Counted from the stretch's first letter, positions 1 through 11,339 are shown. The stretch: 64,000 nucleotides of DNA from Taenia hydatigena (GCA_036345935.2 JADWOT020000001.1:30571062-30635061); one strand, 5' to 3'. The notes: generated by a model from the sequence alone, not told the origin. A program made the numbers and translations.

Positions 1-453
1 AGCATGGTATTTTAAAGTTGCTACGCTTTTGCGCAACTTTTGGGAAATAGGAAGACTTCCATGCTACAGCTATAGCACCTAGGGCTGGCAGAGCGGAGGC
101 TAATGCATTATGCCTTGGTCGAAAGCGCCTATTCTCTGGACTGAGTAATAAGTTTGTGATTCCGGAGCGAATAGTTTCAATTTTTCCCGAAGGCGAAAAG
201 AACACATTGGGTCTGGCTAATAATGTTGGAGGTGGTAGCAATATAGTGAACTCTGTATTGGCAAGTACGAACGCCATTTAGGCTGGCACCATTATTGGCG
301 ATGAGTGACGCAGTCTAATAACATGTTTTCCTCGGTCGTCGTTGCTATTTTTCGCAATCAGGAAGTGAGGTACTGTTAACCGCATCTGAATTCCATGTCA
401 CTGGTTGTGGCGATTGCAGTGAAATTTAATGAATATTAAGACACGGCTTTAAA
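1..453. other. Left edge, no gene recognised
   Basis: Only short frames on both strands and no convincing splice-flanked exon. If the minus-strand membrane exon at 454-696 belongs to a larger gene, its downstream exons should lie here, but I could not place any. Confidence 0.4.
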
Positions 454-696
454 TTATTTTTCCAGTGAATGTGAGATTGCACTATAAAGCAGTCTATAGG
501 CTAGTTTCGGTGCCCAAAACACAATGCTAAATGCAGCTGTCCATACGCTTGCCAACGCCACCACCACTTCCAGTAGCATTACTGAGCGCAATACATTTGC
601 ATTCGCAACGCATTCTGCGCATTTTGGTTTCACCAAGAGCAGCTCAACAAAAATGATAATCATAATGCATAGGTTAAGCCTTAGATCATACAGCAT
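454..696 (-). CDS. Two-helix membrane exon, tetraspanin-like, partial
   Basis: An 80-codon open frame. In order it has a hydrophobic helix (LCIMIIIFVELLLV), a short polar loop with KCAEC, a second helix (VVVALASVWTAAFSIVF), then an amphipathic stretch ending SAISHSLEK and a stop. Helix, short cysteine loop, helix, amphipathic start is the layout of TM2, inner loop, TM3 and start of the large loop in tetraspanins, but no CCG motif follows, so this is a fold-level guess. The DNA around its GTGGTGGTG tract resembles the family exon at 20433-20624, which makes it a member of the duplicated family filling the left of the window. No matching start codon context or acceptor was fixed. It could be one exon of a live gene or a remnant. 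Confidence 0.35.
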   Translation of the reverse strand: MLYDLRLNLCIMIIIFVELLLVKPKCAECVANANVLRSVMLLEVVVALASVWTAAFSIVFWAPKLAYRLLYSAISHSLEK

Positions 697-1439
697 ACAA
701 CTAATTAAGGCATGTACTATGAATTTAACAAGGCTCCTGTTTGCTCATTAGCTGTCTCCTTTATACAAATGCATGATTAAATTTTATGCGCTGTTGTTGT
801 CATTCTATTTGTCGACTACATAGCTTGTCGTGTGAGGGGCAGTCGATTTGAAAGGGGAGCACTATTATTAGCATATGTTATTTTATGGCTCACCTTTTTC
901 CATGACTTCGTCATGCACTTTGAGTTAATGGGCGTTACCGTTTAGGCAATTTAGTTTCTATTGTTAATAAATTTGGCTTAAGAGGACCACCATGGAAGTG
1001 TGCGACAGGCTTGGCTGTGATGGCAACTTCTCAAGCTGTTTGACCCTACCTGCCTAAGATAACGACAAATGTAAAGGAGTTGTTGGAAATTCCAAGTTTC
1101 CACATATTAGAATGGACCTGATTTGACTCATCAGATTCGTAAGCGTAAGGGCCTTGCCACTATTGCAATCTTAGTTCTCCCTAGCAAAATAACTTTTGTA
1201 ACGTTCGACGTTGGCAAGTTTGTGAATGGTCACCGAAGAGACTGTCAGCCCCACATTGCTACAGCGCGACAAAGACTCATTCCTCCATCCCCGGAGGTCT
1301 GGCAACTGCAATGGTCAAAAGTGACATTGCAGTGGAAGGAATTGCAACAGTCACGCCTCTCACTGAAGCGAAGAGCTTGGTCTTTAAGAAGCATCTGCAA
1401 CTTGCCTGCGGGTATGAATTCCTCCTGATAACAACACTG
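697..1439. other. Spacer without recognised gene
   Basis: Frames such as 1123-1428 and 1311-1673 on the plus strand are open but lack start context, splice consensus and protein-like composition. I treat them as chance. Confidence 0.35.
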
Positions 1440-3220
1440 AAACCCCATCCGTCATTCGCGGTCTGGCTACTTTCTTGTCACCTTGTTATGTGGGTAAAAT
1501 GTGGTCTCAAGGTGGTCAGTTTCGCCAATCTAGATGTGAGGACATCAAGATTAGTCAGTTGTACTTCTATGCAGGTGATAACATGTCTCTTGACGACTAC
1601 CAGACCAGCCGCTCGATGGGATGGTCATGGCTCCGACGAAATCATATTGGATGTGACTGTGGCTACAAGTTGACCAGGTAGTGCCAACACACTTCCCTCC
1701 TTACTCGCTGGCGATTTCGCATTACTTTCTGCCTAATTTTGTTCAAATGAAGGCTGAATAGAGATGTTTGGTGCTTCATCGGGCTCTATATGAATGAGCA
1801 ACATGGTGTGAGGTAAGAAGTAGGGGAATGAGGAGAAAAGAAGCAGTCGATGGGACTGGCTCTGAAACACTTACTGCCTCCTTTTTGTGCTTATTCAATT
1901 AAGTTCCACCATCTTCCACACATTTTAAGGATTGGTTTAACCTTCTTTTTTGTTCACTGTCACTGGAACACATTTGGTTGACAGAAAGTGCATTTTTGCG
2001 TCTGATTTGAGATGGCTGAAATAGAGGTGATCCATGTTACTCCTCTAATTCTCCCCCTAATGTAAAAACAGTCTTGAGTAGGTGCAACACTTAATTAACT
2101 GGACTTGTTATTCACTATTCCCTGTCTTCTCTACCGACCGATGTCAACTTAGCTTCTAGGCTGCTCTGCACCAGATGGAAGACCTTTCAACAGAACTCTT
2201 AAGCAGCATCAGCACAAATACTGCAACATGGCAAGGCGCTAGCAATATACATAAAATGCGAAACCGTATTATTAAGTTACGTGTTTTCCTATTCCACAGC
2301 TAATGCATGCGATTCTAGTGCTAGTGGCAGGATGGACTCATTGGCAGGGAATATTCAGATTTCCCTCAGGCAGAACGCCATTAGCACCAACCAGTGTCTT
2401 GACTATTGCACAATGTCGTTTAGACAGCGTGAATGCCGAAGCCTAAAAGAAGAGGAAGTGAATTGTCATTTCATCGCCACGAGGTGTGGTTAGCGAATCC
2501 TCTCTACCCTCCTGTACAAGTCGACTGTACTTGCTTTAGTATTGCAGGCGCTGACAATCTCCTATTGTCACCCAGACATGCGTCTCAGGGCAGGCGCGAA
2601 GCAGAGCAAATGTTTGGCTTTGTAGTTCATCTTGCAGAAAGATGTGATGCATTACTCAACGAAGTGATGCTTGAATTTAGCATAGGTGGATATTACCTCT
2701 CAGTAGGTTTACTAGGGTTGTCAGACATTGGTACTTTCTCTGCTATGTTGGCATGTCTTCGCTGCAACAGTCGATGAGTCAACCACATGGCACTTTTGAA
2801 GTTGCAGTGACCTAATGACAATGTAGGCTAGCGAATTCTTCTGCGTGGCGTCTTTCTGTGCCTGCTAGTCATCCAATCAGCTTATCAGGCGAATGTGCTT
2901 GCTTGAGCAGTTAGATCGTGATCCTTCATTCAAGCCACTTCTCCAACCGATCCACTGCAATGTGTCACAGATTCCTCGCTAATTTTCTTCTCTTTGGCTT
3001 TTATCGTTTTCCCAAGTGTGAGGTAAACAGGTGCGGAGCACTCCCCATCAGTAATATAATGAGGGAGTGAGTGTGATGATGGTTATGCTGGTTCAGAGAG
3101 TGCTTTGCTCCCTCAACGAAAGATGATTTCGACTGTTCCGTAGCCAGAAGCATGTTCGTCAGACGCCTCTCATCTAGCATTGAGGACAACTTAGTCAAGC
3201 TTACATACATAGCAACTCTG
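1440..3220 (+). repeat. Inverted segmental duplication, left arm (partner 30880-32610)
   Basis: About 1.8 kb is present again in reverse complement at 30880-32610. Anchors are a GTCATTCGCGGTCTGGC-like start, a TGGACTCATTGGCAGGGAA block near 2332, and a TGTGTCACAGATTCC block near 2960. The arms differ by many substitutions and by indels, for example about 45 extra bases near 1555-1600 here. The arm ends in a family block with hairpin CATGTTCGTCAGACG at 3151-3165. No intact gene is visible; 2281-2493 and 2433-2777 are open frames that the partner does not clearly preserve. Confidence 0.7.
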
Positions 3221-4029
3221 TATTGATGGTGACGTCGCCCAAGAATCTCCTCTGATCACCGGCTTTACAATCATCTTAATGATAATGTCCCATTTGGTGA
3301 ATGCCTCGACTGACGCCACCCGTAGGTCTTAAATGGTTTGCTTTGAACAACAAATTGAAGAGATTACTCCAAACAAGGTTTACTAGCCTCTCTGATTGGC
3401 TTCTGCTAAAAATCAAATAATATTTAAGTTGGCTGGGTTGCAAGCTATTTTTAACTGACAAGCTAGGTGGTTAACAAAGGTAGACCGGCAGTTATTTGCA
3501 GGTTCCTTCTCTGAAACACGATTCTGTGTGGCTGGCCGACCGAGATTGCAGATTGGCCAGCCAGTCGGCCAGTCAGCTGTATCACTGAGTGCGTAGTGTC
3601 ACTCAAATCCGCACGAAAGGCAGCGTCATTAGTTGGAGCATCACCTAGTCACCCATACCTGCAGCCTTTACGTTGTCAATGTTGTCGACTATGGCGTAAG
3701 GATATTGCCACCTCCTCTGTTGACTTGCAGATCAGCAGACCAGTTCGTTGGTCATGAGACTGTGCCTGTAGCTGATCCAACTACTCAACGCAGTGCATTA
3801 TCCCTCCCACGGTGAATGCCAACAACCCTGCTGCCAATTGGGATAATGCCACCAAAATTGAAAACTTCACACACAGCTGTAAACGTTTACACAGCGCCTT
3901 GATTCACTGACGGCTCACCACTAGCCTCTTTTGCCTATTCAGCCAACTTGCCATGCTCATAACAAGCGTCCACCCAACCAGCTAGCCATGCTGGCAACCA
4001 AGTGAGAAAGGAATCAAATTTTTAAATTA
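3221..4029. other. Spacer without recognised gene
   Basis: Degraded sequence rich in short repeats of the GGCCAGNCAGTCGG type near 3530-3580. Scattered fragments resemble 45590-45770 in reverse orientation (the ACCGGCAGTTATTTGCA area). No splice-flanked exon seen. Confidence 0.35.
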
Positions 4030-4748
4030 GCTACCTCACAAATTGTTGACTGACTGACCGACTAGTCCAACTCCAACTGACGAACAGTCCCAAAGGCACT
4101 TATCCCTTGACATCAGTTGATGATTATAATGATTAAATGGCGATTAACACCTTAGATGGACAATGCTCTCTACCAGAGTCCGTTGGGTTTTTATACAGCC
4201 TGACATTCTGTCGCTCAATTTGGTGTGTGCGTGACTGGCCAGAGCAGCAAACCAACCGAAAATCCGCCTGATCGACAGCTAGCGATTGTGTTGCTTTGTC
4301 AATGTTCTCTGCAGTGCGTCGATACCATCAGTGAAATTTGAGAACATGAGGTTTGTTTACCTTACCACCCAATGGTGATGAAGTTGCATATTATGAGTTA
4401 TCTCATTTCTGCCTATACTTCCAACGCAACTGTGGCTCAATGTAGCCCATGGAATGGCTTGGCATAGGGGCGAACCCAGTGTAAGCCATTGTCCACTCTT
4501 CTCGTCTTGAGGCGTCCGTCCTGATCACTTGATCCCTCTGTTAGGCAAGTCATCCCCAGTACAACCTAAATGCTTTTAAAGTAGATTTATCAGTGTTGTA
4601 TTTTCTGACCAGCTCCCAGTGATATAAAATGTCATTCACCTTGTCAACACCCGAGAGTTTGGTGCTGAATTGACTGCGGGTAGCCGAACCGCTGAGAGGC
4701 TGTCTGCTGCAAATACTACGACCAGGCACTGCCTCATCAACTACTAAA

Positions 4749-4859
4749 ATGCAGGAGTTAAATCCTTCAGAATTTGTTGAAATGGATTACGAAGCCGCTG
4801 GAGAATTCATTCAATCTGGGCAAACACCTTTGTCTGGTTTGTCACAGAATTCATTTTGA
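4749..4859 (+). CDS. 36-codon small ORF, possible short protein or exon
   Basis: Starts MQELNPSEFVEMDYEAAGEF and ends GLSQNSF plus TGA. The composition is protein-like for its size. The identical frame recurs at 6632-6742 with one replacement (Gly to Lys). The inverted copy near 13195 keeps NPLEVVEMDYEA in this strand but has TAG right after the ATG. It lies opposite the 3-prime end of the membrane-family copy, and its last codons overlap that copy's stop region. It could be an exon: ACTAAAATGCAG just before codon 3 reads as an acceptor. Function unknown. Confidence 0.3.
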   Translation: MQELNPSEFVEMDYEAAGEFIQSGQTPLSGLSQNSF

Positions 4860-5572
4860 CGACTCTATGCGAGGTCTGATGTCATCGAGTGCGAGGGCAT
4901 TGAAGTAGTGGGAGAGATAGACGACGGTTCGATGCTAAGGGGTGAAGTGAAATTGGGAGGAGACAACTGTTGTGCATATTGGTGGTTCTAGTGAATTATC
5001 CGCATCAATTACTGCTTCCTTTTCCTCACCACCTCCTACAGGTCAATATGGCGTCCCTCACACATACTCACCTACTCACCTCCAAAGCACCGTTGCTTAT
5101 CCCATTCCCCTTTACCCGATGCTTTCCAAAATAAGTAATGAAAATTAGCACTTGAATTGGGCGAAACTTGATTTGAATCACACCACTATGCCAAATTTAA
5201 GCAGATAAAAGGTAAGAAGCACGAGCAACCAGACACCAAAATAAGGAAAGAAAACCAGTATCAAATTTAATTTAAATTGACAGCAACAACTCTAACATCA
5301 TTATGTTGCAGGGTAGCAGCAGTTCACCAATGCGCAGCTTCGGTGTGTGCAGAAAAAGGCTACGCAGACTATTTCAGCCTTTCATAGCAGCTTCGCAAAG
5401 TCACCGAATCATGAATATTGCGGCGATGTGACTGCCATGTTTGTCGTCGGCAAGAAGACTAGGATTTTAAAATGAACTGCGTGCGCAGCAGCTCTCAATA
5501 ACCCGAGCGCGCCAGACTCGAGCAATTGGATTCTATGAGGCTTTGTGTACCAACCGCTCACACTCTGCATGT
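4851..5572 (-). pseudogene. Family copy A1, three exon remnants, broken
   Basis: Reading leftwards: an exon of about 250 bp starting after GGAACATGCAG near 5572 with LLESGALGLLGAAAHAVHFK-type sequence and a VAFFCT helix; then a helix exon (WLLVLLTF...QVLIFITYFGKHR) ending ALE at a GTGAGT donor (5074-5079); then an intron of 145 bp with a strong acceptor (TTCACTTCACCCCTTAG); then a last exon 4934-4851 coding HRTVVYLSHYFNALALDD and a stop. Breaks: TGA at 5409-5411 and another after LL, and the acceptor of the helix exon changed (GCAG of the open copy B1 reads CCTT here). Probably a dead copy of a small multi-helix membrane protein. Confidence 0.5.
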
Positions 5573-6066
5573 TCCAAGAGGGTAAAGATCAAGAAGGAGA
5601 GACGAAGTCCTCCCCTTTTGCACGCATTGCGATCAGCTCTTTAAGCAACACTTTCATTTTATTGCTTCGAGAATTCGCTTTCAAGTGATGTGATTGATGC
5701 CGCTTGGAGCGTTGTCAACACAGGCATCACACGGCATTCTTGCAGACGAAACCACGAGAGCTACTTACTGACAAGCAGTGGGACAGGAAAGATTTTTATG
5801 TTTGTTTTCTCTTGCCTCTTCTGTGCCCAGTGGATCTCTAAGGCCGCGAAGACTACGAAAACTAGCTTGGGTGATCTTCACTGGATGCTTGTGAGGACAA
5901 AGTTCATCGAGTCTCAAAACTTATCGAGGCAGCATTCGCAAGGGTGTGCAAAGGTGCGGAGTTCGTCTTTCCTTACTTGGTCTTCACTCACTCAAAACGA
6001 GTAGATTGGATGCAGGTGGATATCAGTATCCAGAACCGGTGCTGTTGCTCCACCGCCACTGTTAAT

Positions 6067-6067
6067 N
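6067..6067. other. Single ambiguous base (N) at a duplication junction
   Basis: The only N in the window, sitting exactly between the two tandem copies. A lone N at such a point is more likely an assembly join than biology. Confidence 0.9.
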
Positions 6068-6631
6068 GGGTTTTTATACAGCCTGACATTCTGTCGCTCA
6101 ATTTGGTGTGTGCGTGACTGGTCAGAGCAGCAAACCAACTGAAAATCCGCCTGATCGACAGCTAGCGATTGTGTTGCTTTGTCAATGTTCTCTGAAGTGC
6201 GTCGATACCATCAGTGAAATTTGAGAACATGAGGTTTGTTTACCTTACCACCCAATGGTGATGAAGTTGCATATTATGAGTTATCTCATTTCTGCCTATA
6301 CTTCCAACGCAACTGTGGCTCAATGTAGCCCATGGAATGGCTTGACGTTGAGGCGAACCCAGTGTAAGCCATTGTCCACTCTTCTCGTCTTGAGGCGTCC
6401 GTCCTGATCACTTGATCCCTCTGTTAGGCAAGTCATCCCCAGTACAACCTAAATGCTTTTAAATTAGATTTATCAGTGTTGCATTTTCTGACCAGCTCCC
6501 AGTGATATAAAATGTCATTCACCTTGTCAACACCCGAGAGTTTGGTGCTGAATTGACTGCGGGTAGCCGAACCGCTGAGAGGCTGTCTGCTGCAAATAGT
6601 ACGACCAGGCACTGCCTCATCAACTACTAAA

Positions 6632-6742
6632 ATGCAGGAGTTAAATCCTTCAGAATTTGTTGAAATGGATTACGAAGCCGCTGGAGAATTTATTCAATCT
6701 AAGCAAACACCTTTGTCTGGTTTGTCACAGAATTCATTTTGA
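6632..6742 (+). CDS. 36-codon small ORF, second copy
   Basis: Same frame as 4749-4859 (start MQELNPSEF, end GLSQNSF) with a single amino-acid difference (FIQSK for FIQSG). It carries no independent support if the tandem pair is an assembly artefact. Confidence 0.28.
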   Translation: MQELNPSEFVEMDYEAAGEFIQSKQTPLSGLSQNSF

Positions 6743-7454
6743 CGACTCTATGCGAGGTCTGATGTCATCGAGTGCGAGGGCATTGAAGTAGTGGGAGAGA
6801 TAGATGACGGTTCGATGCTAAGGGGTGAAGTGAAATTGGGAGGAGACAACTGTTGTGCATATTGGTGGTTCTAGTGAATCATCCGCATCAATTACTGCTT
6901 CCTTTTCCTCACCACCTCCTACAGGTCAAGATGGCGTCCCTCACACATACTCACCTACCCACCTCCAAAGCACCGTTGCTTATCCCATTCCCCTTTACCC
7001 GATGCTTTCCAAAATAAGTAATGAAAATTAGCACTTGAATTGGGCAAAACTTGATTTGAATCACACCACAATGAAAAAATTTAAGCAGATAAAAGGTAAG
7101 AAGCACGAGCAACCAGACACCAAAATAAGGAAAGAAAACCAGTATCAAATTTAATTTAAATTGACAGCAACAACTCTAACATCATTATGTTGCAGGGTAG
7201 CAGCAGTTCACCAATGCGCAGCTTCGGTGTGTGCAGAAAAAGGCTACGCAGACTATTTCAGCCTTTCATAGCAGCTTCGCAAAGTCACCGAGGCATGAAT
7301 ATTGCGGCGATGTGACTGCCATGTTTGTCGTCGGCAAGAAGATTAGGATTTTAAAATGAACTGCGTGCGCAGCAGCTCCCAATAACCCGAGCGCGCCAGA
7401 CTCAAGCAATTGGATTCTATGAGGCTTTGTGTACCAACCGCTCACACTCTGCAT
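6734..7454 (-). pseudogene. Family copy A2, three exon remnants, broken
   Basis: Same structure as A1: the first exon starts near 7454 (SVSGWYTKPHRIQLLESGAL), then the helix exon (FFPYFGVWLLVLLTF), then the last exon 6817-6734 (HRTVIYLSHYFNALALDD, stop). Here the TGA inside the first exon is absent (TGC), but TGA at 7266-7268 remains, and the helix-exon donor reads GTGGGT instead of GTGAGT. The hydrophobic frame of the helix exon is still open to ALE. Dead or dying copy of a membrane protein. Confidence 0.5.
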
Positions 7455-7950
7455 GTTCCAAGAGGGTAAAGATCAAGAAGGAGAGACGGAGTCCACGGCC
7501 TTTGCACGCGTTGCGACCAGCTCTTTAAGCAACACTTTCATTTTGTTACTTCGAGAATTCGCTTTCAAGTGATGTGATTGATGCCGCTTGGAGCGTTGTC
7601 AACACAGGCATCACACGGCATTCTTGCAGACGAAACCACGAGAGCTATTTACTGACAAGCAGTGAGACAAGAAAGATTTTTATGCTTGTTTTCTCTTGCC
7701 TCTTCTGTGCCCAGTGGATCTCTAAGGCCGCGAAGATTACGAAAACTAGCTTGGGTGATCTTCACTGGATGCTTGTGAGGACAAAGTTCATCGAGTCTCA
7801 AAACTTATCGAGGCAGCATTCGCAAGGGTGTGTAAAGGTGCGGAGTTCGTCTTTCTTTACTTGGTCCTCATTCACTCAAAACGAGTAGATTGGATGCAGG
7901 TGGATATCAGTATCCAGAACCGGTGCTGTTGCTCCACCGCCACTGTTAAT

Positions 7951-8639
7951 GCGATTGGTGCTGTTGCAACACTGCCGAATTCTACGGCCAGACTGACCGC
8001 AGCATCATTGGTGAAGACGGATGTGTAGCCACTTCGTCAGGTCAACACGTTTGCATTATATACGCTTTAGCTAATTAGTCCTCAGAGTTAGACGAGATGC
8101 GTTCGACGAACACGTCTCTGGCTACCGAATCGTCGTCATCTTCCTTTAAGAAAGTAAAGTACTCACTGAACTAACATCATATTACCGATGAAGAATATTC
8201 TTTGTCTGCTCTCACTTCAGGATATTTAGAAGAATGAAACCTCTGCAGAAAATGAGAGCAAGAGGATGCATGAATGCAATCACAGGAATCAACAAATCCA
8301 TTGAAATTGTGTTGCAGACTCAATACGAAAGCTTCTTTGGTACAATGATGAGCGAGGATCAAGTGTCCTTATTTGTCCCTCCTTTACCAACCTTCAGCTT
8401 CCAACCATTTTGTATGATCGCATGATTCAAAAAAGTGATTTCACTACATCTTGTGCTTCAACCGCTTCTTCTTTACCTGTGTAGCAATGAGGAGGCGAAG
8501 GGACTAAAATCACTGAAGATATAAGGGACAGAAAAAAAGGTGAATAAGGCTTCTTAGCCTAATCTTTTCATTGCATCAATACTAAAGCCAAGGTGGAGGC
8601 GACAATCGCTTAATCTATTGTACACTTTCGCGAATGAGT
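7951..8639. pseudogene. 5-prime part of family copy A2 (minus strand), degraded
   Basis: On the minus strand the order is a MDLLIPVIAFMHPLALIF segment (ATG near 8300, hydrophobic), the hairpin block at 8094-8118, then a second helix region near 7900-8030 (VNAIGAVATL frame on plus, AVSLAVEFSSVA frame on minus in the inverted copy). These segments have the same order as in 45157-45480 and 11640-12060. Several stops interrupt them. Plus-strand frames 8177-8425 are shadows. Confidence 0.35.
8094..8118 (+). repeat. Conserved hairpin, family block
   Basis: GAGATGCGTTCGACGAACACG followed by TCTC: an inverted repeat around TTCG-A-CGAA with outer GAGA/TCTC pairing. A TATATA stretch lies about 35 bp upstream on this strand. 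At least ten related hairpins occur in the window at the same relative place in each family copy. Confidence 0.6.
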
Positions 8640-8720
8640 TAGTAAACTGCGGCCATTGCACCCAGTAATAGCACACAAGGGAACAGCTTCGCTCTGTCTA
8701 CTCGCGTCCGTCACGCTTAA
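8640..8720 (+). pseudogene. Truncated family exon (B type)
   Basis: About 75 bp (ACAAGGGAACAGCTTCGCTC and flanks) match the start of the open B1 exon at 11339 in reverse complement, then homology stops. The left inverted-repeat arm therefore ends inside a B exon. Confidence 0.5.
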
Positions 8721-10400
8721 GTGATCGGATGTTGTTGCATAGATGCTGAAACCGACTTCTCACTGCAGACATGCGACGATCTCCTCTGCATGGAGGCTAG
8801 GCTTAGACGAACTGCTCTTGTACATTTGATTAGTCAATGGATTGTGTGCAACGCTGCTGCCACCTCACTTTGGCAAGAATACTACAACATTCGCACTCTT
8901 AGTTGACGTACAATCCTTCATCCTCCTCAAGAACATTCCAAGTAATTAGGCAATCATGTGGAGGTTACTTCACAACCTCATAATGCTAGTCTGTCCCCAA
9001 ATCCATTATGTCAATGTGTAGCCGTTCCATTTGAGCGTGAGTCCTCCGTAAAGAAGGGAAGGGTGTTAATCTAAGGAATAAGAGAAGAATGGAGGTTTCA
9101 CAATTGTAAATTGTTGTCTGTATTACATTCAACGCAATGCATCCTACTCAGTTCAACATCGAAAACGGTTCCGTCAATTGTGGTTTGAATGTGTTTTGCC
9201 TAACGTGCATAAAATCAGTTTCGGCGGCGCCCTCTTTATGCGCTGTTAAAGAATTTACTATGAATTTGTGGAGCCAGACCCTACCATGTCGATGGTGGGC
9301 GGAATTATTCCGACAGCTCATCTTAATCATACGACTGTCCTCTCAAATAGGGAGAAGACAATTTCTTCGCGTGAACATGATCAACTAATTGCACTGATAG
9401 TCTGCATGCTATCAAGGGCGTCACGAGCAACGTGGCAGTAAGGGAGATCACATTTCGGCTACGTTGAAGGGTTTCCATGGGGTAACCAGTAGGTAACTCA
9501 AGTGTTGTTCAGAGCAATTACCACAATTTACCCAAGCAGTGCATTAAAACAGTCCTAAATACATGTGTTGTTAAGGTCCTGGTTCGCACTGCCATAATGA
9601 GGACATAATCCTCTTCCTTTAGATCAGGTTAGCACTGACCACAGAGACGAGGAGGAGAGCACAGTTGTAGAGGCTTAATTGGGCGTCTTTGGCATCTCTG
9701 GCTGCATCGGTCACGGTTACGAGACAGATGCTGGTGTTGAGTATCGGTAGGAAATCAAATGCCTCTCTATATCGTCGTCTGAAAGACAGTGTAGTGTCAT
9801 TGATTCTTCTGTCATCACATCGGCTCTTGCTAATGTTGATAGGTCGCTGTTTGTTTCGATATATCGGCACAACTGAAGTAGATGTGGATGCACGTTCTCA
9901 TACACAATTATCATTATTTACCTTCGAGTAAGGGGTATTCTCAGTCAAACGAGCTCAAACCTCCTCTCTTTACCTTATTTGCCATATCGCCGACGAAGTT
10001 TGTCCCCTACTTGTTCTCCCTCTTTTCATCTTAAGGAAGACAAAAGCCAAGAAGGGGCAGACAAGCGCTGAACTCATTGCACACCTTTCCGAACGCGTTT
10101 ACATAATTCTGCCATTGTATCCGGCAATTGCACAGGATAGAGCACACCGCTTTGTCTGGAAGCTATTCTTCCATCAGTGTTTCGAGTTGGATTTAACTCG
10201 TCGCTCGCCTCTGCTATGCAGTGTTCAGCAGCAGTTCATTACTATACTGGATCACTGTAAGATCGTGTTATTGGCAGCGAGAGATCCAGATTTATCGGTC
10301 TGGTGAGAATCGCCCTGTTCTACTAAGATCGATGCGCAGTGATGGTAGCCGTCCGTTGAGGTGTACAGAAGATGGCGAGAGAGTGCTGTTGCAGCAATGG
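8720..10400 (-). pseudogene. Family copy C1, degraded
   Basis: Minus-strand remnants in order: LLQLCRYIETNSDLSTLA near 9890, a tetraspanin-like segment at 9619-9750 (DAARDAKDAQLSLYNCALLL, stop after SANLI), a basic segment near 9330-9148 (NNSAHHRHGRVWLHKF), and a tail near 8906-8740. The DAARDAKDAQ...LLL stretch resembles the GCCGAAxExxCLL junction of TM2 and TM3 in tetraspanins with the cysteines lost. Stops and frameshifts separate the pieces. A sister copy lies at 15210-16982. Confidence 0.4.
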
Positions 10401-10876
10401 CTTCCTTGTCAACATCCGATAAGTCTAGAGCTAGAATGGGTGTGGGCAGACGGATTGCTGAAAGGTCGACTGCTTTAAATAACACGATTGGAGAAGTTTT
10501 GCGCAGACACTATAAAATCATGCAGAGTTCTTTCGAGTGGGTTGAGAAACTGCTGGGAAATAATTTTAACCTGAAATAATCACCTCTCAGTGGCTATGCA
10601 TGTGTCACCTATGGTCATATGCAGGGTCTAAAGTCATCGAAAGCGAGAGCATTTGGCTAGTTGGAGAGGAAGACGAAAGTTTAACAATGAGAAGTAAAGT
10701 AAACTGGAGGAGATAACTGTTGTGCATATTAGTAATCCCGGTGGATTATGCGCATCACTTACTGTTTCCTTCTATTCATTCCATTAATCCCGACCGCTAC
10801 CTACAGGTGACCTTCGCGTCCCTCACACCTACTCATCTACCCACCTCCAACGCAACATTGCTTATCCCATCCCCTT
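10401..10876. other. 3-prime flank of B1, no exon fixed
   Basis: Continues the duplicated block (matches 18876-19380). The equivalent of the A-type last-exon acceptor (CACCCCTTAGCATC) reads CTTCTCATTGTTAAAC here in reverse complement, so no AG remains. B1 probably ends in its second exon instead. Confidence 0.35.
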
Positions 10877-11339
10877 TTAGTCGATACCTCCCTTCAAATG
10901 GTTAATAAAACTAGCACTTGATGTGGCCAAAACTTCATTTGGATCATACCACAATGCCAGAGTGAAAGAGGACAGAAAGTAAGGAGCACTAGCAACCAAG
11001 CAGCAAAAACTGCAAAGAAAAATTTAAGTTGACAGGAACACCTCTGCTGTCACCATGTCACCAGATTGACTGCATTGCGACAGCAGTTCACCAGTGCAAA
11101 GACTAGGTACGTACAGAAGAAGGCTGCGCAGACTACTTCAACCTCCGACAGCGTCATCACCAAACTATCGAACGATGAAACTTGCGACGGTGTAGCTGCC
11201 TTGCCTGTCTTCGACGAGAAGACGAGGATTTGGAAATGAGTTGCCAGCGTAACAGCATCCAATAACTCGAGCGTGCCAGACGCGAGTAGATGGATTATAT
11301 GAACGGCCACCAGACAGAGCGAAGCTGTTCCCTTGTGTG
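10877..11339 (-). CDS. Family copy B1: open two-exon membrane protein, 5-prime end missing
   Basis: Exon 11339-11054 follows acceptor ACCCAGTAATAG, is open for 94 codons and ends at donor GTGACA. A 44-nt intron (11053-11010) ends TTTTTCTTTGCAG; exon 11009-10877 then runs 43 codons to TAA. Phase is kept across the join (TG plus T). The protein has a segment ATHFQILVFSSKTGKAATP, helix VVCAAFFCTYLVFALV, and a second helix pair around CFCCLVASAPYFLSSFTLAL, then WYDPNEVLATSS. It is the only copy in the left half with this region free of stops: its duplicate at 19440-19850 has four. Upstream exons, expected at higher coordinates, were not found. It may be a live small multi-helix (tetraspanin- or claudin-like) protein, or the least decayed pseudogene. 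Confidence 0.45.

Larger units (their letters stand above)
4185..6066 (+). repeat. Tandem duplication, copy 1
   Basis: Begins GGGTTTTTATACAGCCTG and ends CACTGTTAAT, immediately before the single N at 6067. Copy 2 (6068-7950) repeats it almost base for base; I see only scattered substitutions and one-base indels in about 1882 bp. The copy ends exactly at the N and copy 2 restarts exactly after it, which is what an unmerged contig overlap or two alleles placed in series would look like. Confidence 0.85.
6068..7950 (+). repeat. Tandem duplication, copy 2
   Basis: Second copy of the 4185-6066 unit. Unlike copy 1 it continues past CACTGTTAAT at 7950 into GCGATTGGTGCTG, the sequence that the inverted partner (near 11990) also has. 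Copy 2 is therefore the contiguous, ancestral-looking unit and copy 1 is the one that stops at the N. Confidence 0.85.
4030..8720 (+). repeat. Left arm of large inverted repeat (partner 11300-13926)
   Basis: Reading inward, 4030-4185 plus 6068-8720 is the reverse complement of 11300-13926, with the extra tandem unit 4185-6066 present only in the left arm. The arm opens with the partner of 13780-13926 (CAACTCCAACTGACGAACAG) and ends with a truncated family exon at 8640-8720. The two arms flank a central 2.6 kb block (8720-11300). Divergence is visible but low, so the inversion looks fairly recent relative to the older family copies. Confidence 0.8.

Noticed and set aside
8234..8425. Plus-strand 63-codon frame (MKPLQKMRARGC)
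   Set aside because: It is the complement of the MDLL... family segment read on the minus strand and is not kept open in the sister copies.
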